DNA of 10,468 nt, taken from NCBI GenBank assembly GCA_937874515.1, contig CALNBV010000104.1, positions 1 through 10,468 on the forward strand, written 5' to 3'. This DNA comes from an uncultured Paenibacillaceae bacterium. GTDB lineage: Bacteria > Bacillota > Bacilli > Aneurinibacillales > Aneurinibacillaceae. This document shows, piece by piece, positions 6,850 through 10,468 of the stretch. The stretch's first letter is position 1, and every line of letters starts with the position of its first letter. The notes under the pieces are model-generated. The model was not told where the DNA came from, made no database searches, and was given only the letters and a program-made list of their open reading frames with translations. Position numbers and translations under genes: made by a program.

Positions 6850-7612
6850 AATGACCATCACCCAAATAAAAGAATACCTGGCTGCCTGTGATGAGTTGTC
6901 TGCAGAAGCTGAGGGACAAATCCTTGCAGACGGGAGAACCGGGGTCCGTCTTGCCTACCAGACTTATTGTAGAAGAAGGGGAAAAATCCTTTACTTGCAA
7001 AAAATGTGGGATGAGATGTCAGTAAACGAAGGCTCTTTATGGGCAGAGGGATACCAGTGGATTGCAGGGGTTGACGAGGTTGGAAGAGGGCCTCTGGCTG
7101 GTCCTGTTGTAACCGCTGCCGTGATCTTGCCTCAGGATCTTTATTTGCCAGGCTTAAATGATTCAAAAAAACTCTCAGCTTCTTTGCGGGAGAAATTATA
7201 TGAAGAAATTATGGAGAAAGCAGTAGCTGTTTCCATTGAAATGGGTTCAGCACAGTTAATCGATGACATTAACATTTACCAGGCGACCCTGCGCACCATG
7301 GAAAAGTCTGTGAATGCTTTGCCTATCCAACCTGACATTACGTTAAATGATGCAGTAACCATTCCAGGTATTACCATGCCCCAGCGTCCCATTATTGGTG
7401 GGGACGGAAAAAGCATTTCCATTGCAGCGGCATCTGTTGTCGCAAAAGTAACCAGGGATCGCTTAATGATGGAGTATGACAAACAATATCCGGGCTATGG
7501 GTTCTCCACAAATATGGGATATGGAACAGAGGAACATTTAAATCAATTGCGAAAACAAGGACCTTGTCCCATCCACCGAAGAAGTTTTGCTGGAGTCCTT
7601 ACAACGACATAG
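6833..7612 (+). CDS. rnhB: Ribonuclease HII
   Basis: RNase HII cleaves the RNA strand of RNA-DNA hybrids and removes misincorporated ribonucleotides. The 259-residue protein has an N-terminal extension of about 75 residues, as in Bacillales RnhB. The catalytic domain follows, with IAGVDEVGRGPLAGPVV (D81, E82), LNDSKKLS, LNDAV (D173) and GGDGKSISIAAASVVAKVTR (D191). These are the expected four acidic residues. It closes with GYGFSTNMGYGTEEH and HRRSF. ATG 6833 overlaps rbgA by 17 nt, with GGAAGTGG just upstream. ATG 6851, directly after the rbgA stop, is the alternative and would give a protein starting MTITQIKEYL. The domain call is firm; the exact start is open. Confidence 0.95.
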   Translation: MKTIDKMTITQIKEYLAACDELSAEAEGQILADGRTGVRLAYQTYCRRRGKILYLQKMWDEMSVNEGSLWAEGYQWIAGVDEVGRGPLAGPVVTAAVILPQDLYLPGLNDSKKLSASLREKLYEEIMEKAVAVSIEMGSAQLIDDINIYQATLRTMEKSVNALPIQPDITLNDAVTIPGITMPQRPIIGGDGKSISIAAASVVAKVTRDRLMMEYDKQYPGYGFSTNMGYGTEEHLNQLRKQGPCPIHRRSFAGVLTTT

Positions 7613-7638
7613 ACAATTACCATTAATTGGATTATAAT
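7610..7638 (+). promoter_or_regulatory. Near-consensus promoter upstream of yraN
   Basis: TAGACA (7610-7615, 5/6 to TTGACA) overlaps the rnhB stop codon. It is followed after exactly 17 bp by a perfect TATAAT (7633-7638). Transcription would start near 7645, that is, before and not after the terminator-like hairpin at 7659-7697. Confidence 0.65.
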
Positions 7639-7646
7639 GGTAATTG
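7614..7646. repeat. Perfect 12-bp inverted repeat overlapping promoter (candidate operator)
   Basis: CAATTACCATTA (7614-7625) and TAATGGTAATTG (7635-7646) are exact inverted copies separated by 9 bp. The repeat spans from inside the -35 box through the whole -10 box to the predicted start of transcription. It has no T tract, so it does not look like a terminator. A dimeric repressor site is the natural reading. I do not recognise the motif as belonging to a specific regulator. Confidence 0.6.
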
Positions 7647-7658
7647 GGAATAATAACC

Positions 7659-7697
7659 AAACTGCTACCAGTGTCTAACACAAGTGGCAGTTTTTTT
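7659..7697 (+). terminator. Intrinsic terminator-like hairpin between rnhB and yraN
   Basis: AACTGCTAC (7660-7668) pairs with GTGGCAGTT (7684-7692), with one G-U pair. After a 2x2 internal loop, GTGT/ACAC closes a 3-nt loop. TTTTT (7693-7697) follows directly. It is a convincing rho-independent terminator. It can end the rbgA-rnhB transcript and would also cut short any transcript from the promoter at 7610-7638 after about 50 nt. Confidence 0.8.
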
Positions 7698-7733
7698 GTT
7701 TATTTAATTAAGTGTGATGGGCAGGTGTGGGTG

Positions 7734-8102
7734 ATGAGTGAAAAAAAAGACCATCGTAAGGAATTGGGTCGAAGGGGAGAAGAATTGGCTTGCCATTATT
7801 TAATTGAGAAAGGGTTACGTTTATTAGAGCGAAATTATCGAACGCCAAGGGGGGAGATTGATTTAATAATGTGTCAGAAATCCCTTTATATTTTTGTTGA
7901 AGTGAAAACAAGGAAATGCAACAAATTTGGGGACGGAAGAGAATCCATTACGATTCAAAAACAAAACCGCATTAGAACAGTTGCGCTAAATTATCTGAAA
8001 AATCGTTCTCTTTCAACAGGTAAATTTCGCTTTGATGTCATTATAATTACTGTTCACAAAAATTTCTTATCGCATATTTCGCACATCGAAAACGCATTCT
8101 AA
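7734..8102 (+). CDS. yraN: YraN family (UPF0102) nuclease-like protein
   Basis: This belongs to UPF0102, a small conserved bacterial family with a PD-(D/E)XK nuclease-like fold. The physiological role is not firmly known. The 122-residue protein has the family motifs in order: GRRGEELACHYLIEKG, LLERNYRTPRGEIDLI, IFVEVKTRK and KFRFDVI. The E...GEIDLI...VEVK set corresponds to the expected metal-binding acidic and lysine residues. I placed the start at ATG 7734, with AGGTG about 6 nt upstream. GTG 7731 is also possible. The frame is open back to 7644, but that stretch contains the terminator hairpin and is not coding. yraN commonly follows rnhB. Here it is separated by a promoter, an inverted repeat and a hairpin, so it is probably regulated on its own. 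Confidence 0.9.
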   Translation: MSEKKDHRKELGRRGEELACHYLIEKGLRLLERNYRTPRGEIDLIMCQKSLYIFVEVKTRKCNKFGDGRESITIQKQNRIRTVALNYLKNRSLSTGKFRFDVIIITVHKNFLSHISHIENAF

Positions 8103-8235
8103 GTAGAAACATGTTGTATATTTTGACGAATCTACACTATTAATGGAGGAATTATGTTGTTTTTCTGAAAAAGGTAAAATTAATGTAACAGATTTGTTAA
8201 TAAATTGTGAACACCAGTAAAATCAAGGGTTGTTG

Positions 8236-8290
8236 TATAATACAGTTTCGAGTATCTGATACAGACAGGGTAAAAAAAGTGGTGTATACT
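8236..8290 (+). promoter_or_regulatory. Candidate promoter region for the 58-codon ORF
   Basis: Two -10-like boxes lie upstream of the small ORF at 8319. A perfect TATAAT (8236-8241) sits in the palindrome TGTATAATACA but lacks a matching -35 box. TATACT (8285-8290) has CAGACA (8262-8267, 4/6) 17 bp upstream. The 216-bp gap 8103-8318 is otherwise AT-rich with no recognisable gene. Which box is used, if either, cannot be decided by eye. Confidence 0.4.
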
Positions 8291-8318
8291 AAGATTAAAG
8301 AAAAGGAGTTGATAAATT

Positions 8319-8495
8319 ATGGAAAGACAAGCCCATCAATTTGAAACACGTGAAAATCCTTGGGTTCTCCAACAAGAACAAAAAAGAGAGTACGAAGAAC
8401 ACTTCGCATTCTACTGGATGCAAAAATTAGAACATGTTGGAGAAAAAAATCAACAAGAGCCTGAATTGTTGGAAATGGGAGTTGCATATGTGTAG
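8319..8495 (+). CDS. Hypothetical 58-residue charged protein
   Basis: This is a short ORF encoding 58 residues, starting MERQAHQFETRENPWVLQQE and ending LLEMGVAYV. I do not recognise it. Support for it being real is good. AAGGAGTTGAT (8303-8313) matches the full anti-Shine-Dalgarno complement at 10 of 11 positions, 5 nt before the ATG. Candidate promoters lie upstream and an intrinsic terminator follows 15 bp after the stop, so it looks like a single-gene unit. The protein is rich in E, Q and K in the middle, with an aromatic patch (HFAFYWMQ at 28-35). It has no signal peptide or membrane segment and no cysteine, and looks like one or two amphipathic helices. Possible roles include a small regulatory or sporulation-associated protein, but nothing in the sequence shows this. 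Confidence 0.75.
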   Translation: MERQAHQFETRENPWVLQQEQKREYEEHFAFYWMQKLEHVGEKNQQEPELLEMGVAYV

Positions 8496-8510
8496 TAAGT
8501 CGTTAGAAAA

Positions 8511-8558
8511 AATACCCTCTTTCTTCGTTGTAATTGAAGATTGAGGGTTATTTTTTTT
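8511..8558 (+). terminator. Intrinsic terminator after the 58-codon ORF
   Basis: ACCCTC (8514-8519) pairs with GAGGGT (8543-8548). An inner TCTTC/GAAGA (8522-8526 with 8536-8540) closes a 9-nt loop after a 2x2 T-T mismatch. Outer AAT/ATT pairs extend the stem past a single bulged T. A run of eight T (8551-8558) follows. This is a typical rho-independent terminator. Confidence 0.85.
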
Positions 8559-8634
8559 GCCTTTTTCTGGGGAAAATTTACCAAGTTATGAAATTATGCG
8601 ATTGGTTACCTTAAGATTATCGGAGGTGAAAACC

Positions 8635-8775
8635 ATGTCAAAAAGAGTTCGTGAAAATATTAACCGGGAAGGGAAGCGCCAGCAAGCCAATCAGGCTACT
8701 CCCGGAAAAAATGACAGTGATTTTATGAGTGAGACGGATACGCAAGAAGTCCGCATGAAAAAGAAACAGAAATGA
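8635..8775 (+). CDS. Hypothetical 46-residue basic hydrophilic protein
   Basis: This is a short ORF of 46 residues starting MSKRVRENINREGKRQQANQ and ending in KMKKKQK-like basic sequence (VRMKKKQK). The frame is open upstream to 8557, but that part runs out of the preceding terminator. ATG 8635 has a near-perfect ribosome binding site, GGAGGTGA (8622-8629), 5 nt upstream, which decides the start. The protein has basic ends with a short acidic centre (NDSDFMSETDTQE). It has no hydrophobic core, so it is probably disordered or nucleic-acid/polymer associated. Its stop overlaps the next start as ATGA, which links it to the two secreted proteins that follow. I do not recognise the family. Small spore proteins have a similar composition, but I see no family motif. 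Confidence 0.7.
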   Translation: MSKRVRENINREGKRQQANQATPGKNDSDFMSETDTQEVRMKKKQK

Positions 8776-9305
8776 GTGTGTCAAAGATGAAGAAATTATC
8801 GGTTCTTTTCCTTGGTGTGTGCTTATCCATTGCTCTGTTTCAACCATCAGAAGGAAGTAACAATTCTGTACAATGGGCGGATCAGGTCATTCGAATGAAA
8901 GTAGACCAAATAAGCAAGGTAGAACCATATGGGGAGAAAGGAATTAAAGTGTCCTTTTCCCCGACAGATTGGTTACTTTTTACTACAGAAGAAATTCGAA
9001 ATGGAAAGTATGAATCGGCCATTGATTTTTATCAATTACGGCAACGGCCATGGGAAGGGAATGTATGGCTTTCTTTTGACGAGACCAATAAACAACTTAT
9101 CGCCAAAACAGCAATTAACGCCTGGCAATTGAGATATAGCAATTATCAACTGTTAAGTAAAGATCCTCGTGATGCAGCCGGTTTGCTTGTTAATCGATTA
9201 ACAAATTATTACAAGGTGGAAAAACATCGGGGGAAAACCTTAGTCAACGCTCTCATTGATGAAGGTTTAGGTGCAGGGATTATTCAAATGAAAACAGGTT
9301 CGTAA
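8772..9305 (+). CDS. Secreted protein of unknown function sharing the C-terminal domain of the downstream SLH protein
   Basis: The 177-residue protein has a signal peptide: basic MKK at 6-8, hydrophobic LSVLFLGVCLSIALF at 9-23, and likely cleavage after G28 (SEG). No lipobox or membrane anchor follows, so the mature protein of about 149 residues is predicted to be exported. Residues about 45-172 match the C-terminal domain of the next gene. EEI (73-75) lies 21 residues before GNVW (96-99). W118 in NAWQL lies 19 residues after W99. LVN (139-141) and a C-terminal TLVNALIDEGLGAGII follow. I do not know a name for this domain. ATG 8772 overlaps the upstream stop (ATGA). ATG 8787 would start exactly at MKKLSV and is possible, but neither has a strong ribosome binding site, so coupling is likely. 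The next gene follows within 15 bp. Confidence 0.85.
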   Translation: MSVSKMKKLSVLFLGVCLSIALFQPSEGSNNSVQWADQVIRMKVDQISKVEPYGEKGIKVSFSPTDWLLFTTEEIRNGKYESAIDFYQLRQRPWEGNVWLSFDETNKQLIAKTAINAWQLRYSNYQLLSKDPRDAAGLLVNRLTNYYKVEKHRGKTLVNALIDEGLGAGIIQMKTGS

Positions 9306-9318
9306 GGTGGGGATTGCT

Positions 9319-10359
9319 TTGAAGAAAGGGTGGGGAATTCTTTTTTTGGTCTTTCTGGGTTGTTTTTTGTTTTCGTCCCCTACTAAGGCAGAACTCCGGG
9401 ATATCAATCAATCTTACGCTCGAAATGAAATTACCTCTCTCTTTGAAAAGGGATATATTACAGGGTATGAGAATGGAGCTTTTATGCCTTCTAATCCAAT
9501 GACCCGAGCAGAATTCGCCACCCTCTTGTCAAAAGCCCTAGAATTGCCCCTAAACGAAGCTTCTGCAGCTCCTTTTACAGATGTCCCCTCCTGGGCGAGA
9601 CCTTATGTTGGGGCTCTGGTATTTGAAAAAATAACGAAGGGAACATCTTCTACTACATTTGGTTCCAATCAACCTTTAACCCGGGAAGAAATGGCCGTTT
9701 TTTTCACCAGGGCTCTGGGATTAGAAGGAGTAGCCCAATCTTTAGATTTAGCTACCCCATTTGCAGATCATTATACGATTCATGATTGGGCACGTTCATC
9801 TGTTTCCTTTCTGCAGGCCATTCAATTTATTAAGGGAGCAGGTCAAAAATATCTTCCCCTGCAAAAGGCTGATCGCCAGGCGATTGCTCGCCTAACATAT
9901 GAGTATGTGTTTCGTTTTGCTACATATATTCCTAGAGTATTGGATATCACTGTGAAAACTGAAGTGCCAGATGCTACTGGAGTTTCCTTTCTTGATGAGG
10001 AAAATGTAGAGATTACCTTTTCTAATGGAGAGAAAGGTAAGTTTCTATTAGAGGAAATTATTTATGGGGATTACTATTATAGCATTGGGATTAGAACCCT
10101 TAGAGAATTAGGACTTGATGGAAATGTATGGGTTAATTTAGATGCTATATCAAAACGGAATATGGCTCAAATTGGATTAGGTGCCTGGGGATTAACTAAT
10201 AGCCCCTTTCAAGTAATGATGAGCAATGATATGGCTCTTACTGCTTTAGTGAATGTAGTAAATCAATTTTATGGGCAGATTGGAAATAGGAGTACGAAAC
10301 TAGTGGATACCATGGAAGCACAAGCTCTTGCCAATAACATCATTAAAAGTAGTAAATAA
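9319..10359 (+). CDS. SLH-domain cell-surface protein with novel C-terminal domain
   Basis: This is an exported protein expected to bind the cell wall through S-layer homology repeats. The signal peptide is MKKGWG followed by ILFLVFLGCFLF, with cleavage after A24 (TKA). SLH1 (about 26-77) has GYENGAFMPSNPMTRAEF with the TRAE ligand motif at 62-65. SLH2 (about 85-136) has FTDVPSWARPYV and PLTREEM at 119-125. SLH3 (about 147-198) has FADHYTIHDWA, but its ligand motif is degenerate (KADRQAI). Residues 209-342 form a domain shared with the preceding gene (EEI 245-247, GNVW 268-271, GAWGL 288-292, ALVNVVNQFY 309-318). I chose TTG 9319 because AAGGTGG (9304-9310) lies 8 nt upstream and the signal peptide then begins with MKK. 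GTG 9307 is the alternative, giving 350 aa. No GC-rich terminator is visible after the stop. Confidence 0.9.
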   Translation: MKKGWGILFLVFLGCFLFSSPTKAELRDINQSYARNEITSLFEKGYITGYENGAFMPSNPMTRAEFATLLSKALELPLNEASAAPFTDVPSWARPYVGALVFEKITKGTSSTTFGSNQPLTREEMAVFFTRALGLEGVAQSLDLATPFADHYTIHDWARSSVSFLQAIQFIKGAGQKYLPLQKADRQAIARLTYEYVFRFATYIPRVLDITVKTEVPDATGVSFLDEENVEITFSNGEKGKFLLEEIIYGDYYYSIGIRTLRELGLDGNVWVNLDAISKRNMAQIGLGAWGLTNSPFQVMMSNDMALTALVNVVNQFYGQIGNRSTKLVDTMEAQALANNIIKSSK

Positions 10360-10378
10360 ATATTTTTTCAAAAAAGTG

Positions 10379-10408
10379 TTGACTATAAAAATTAATCTGT
10401 GATATATT
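10379..10408 (+). promoter_or_regulatory. Strong rrn-like promoter at the right edge
   Basis: TTGACT (10379-10384, 5/6) and TATATT (10403-10408, 5/6) are separated by 18 bp. They are followed by ATTCATTGTCGCCGCTG and a small hairpin, GCCG/CGGC (10419-10422 with 10429-10432), near the expected transcription start. The TTGACT...GATATATTAT...GTCGC layout resembles, from memory, promoters ahead of Bacillales rRNA operons. The remaining 36 bases contain no gene, so the target lies beyond the window. Confidence 0.65.
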
Positions 10409-10468
10409 ATTCATTGTCGCCGCTGAAACGGCAGAAAACACCAAAATCTAGCAAAACAAACTTTAGAA

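Noticed and set aside
6791..7482. Minus-strand open frames across rbgA/rnhB
   Set aside because: They overlap well-supported conserved genes on the + strand and encode nothing recognisable.
7644..7733. Upstream extension of yraN back to 7644
   Set aside because: The stretch contains a clear intrinsic terminator hairpin and T tract, and its translation does not match the UPF0102 N-terminus.
8252..8262. Short palindrome GTATC-T-GATAC upstream of the 58-codon ORF
   Set aside because: Five-bp arms in AT-rich DNA are expected by chance. It may be an operator half-site pair, but nothing else supports that.
8557..8634. Upstream extension of the 46-codon ORF from TTG 8557
   Set aside because: It begins inside the T tract of the preceding terminator with no ribosome binding site, whereas ATG 8635 has GGAGGTGA at ideal spacing.
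1..10468. CRISPR arrays, insertion sequences, tRNA genes, attachment sites
   Set aside because: Reading the window showed no regularly spaced direct repeats, no transposase frames, no cloverleaf sequences and no integrase.

Overview
The window is a chromosomal segment from a low-to-moderate GC Gram-positive bacterium. It most likely belongs to the Bacillales (phylum Bacillota). The evidence is the gene order ftsY-ylxM-ffh-rpsP-khpA-ylqD-rimM-trmD-rplS-lepB-rbgA-rnhB, the AGGAGG-type ribosome binding sites, the GTG and TTG starts, the sigma-A-like promoters, and a secreted protein with S-layer homology (SLH) repeats. The species cannot be named from the sequence alone. All genes recognised lie on the + strand.

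Positions 1-7612 are a housekeeping block for protein targeting and translation. The GTPase end of FtsY (the SRP receptor) is followed by a promoter driving ylxM and ffh (SRP GTPase, start overlapping the ylxM stop). Next come ribosomal protein bS16, the KH-domain RNA-binding protein KhpA and a terminator-like hairpin. YlqD, RimM (16S processing) and TrmD (tRNA m1G37 methyltransferase) follow. rplS (bL19) has its own promoter and a leader resembling the known L19 leader. It ends in an intrinsic terminator whose descending arm can also pair with the Shine-Dalgarno of lepB (type I signal peptidase). RbgA (50S assembly GTPase) and RNase HII close the block. SRP targeting, signal-peptide removal, ribosome assembly, tRNA modification and RNA/DNA maintenance are therefore co-located.

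Positions 7610-8102 hold yraN (UPF0102, nuclease-like fold). Upstream of it are a near-consensus promoter, a perfect 12-bp inverted repeat covering that promoter, and then a terminator-like hairpin before the gene. This order suggests a regulated or attenuated leader, or a very short RNA.

Positions 8103-10359 are the accessory part. A 58-codon ORF I do not recognise has a strong ribosome binding site and its own terminator. It is followed by an apparent three-gene unit: a 46-residue charged protein, a 177-residue secreted protein and a 346-residue secreted SLH protein. The two secreted proteins share an unnamed C-terminal domain with conserved motifs at matching spacing, which is the most novel-looking observation here. 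The window ends in a strong promoter of the kind seen ahead of rRNA operons, whose product lies outside the window.
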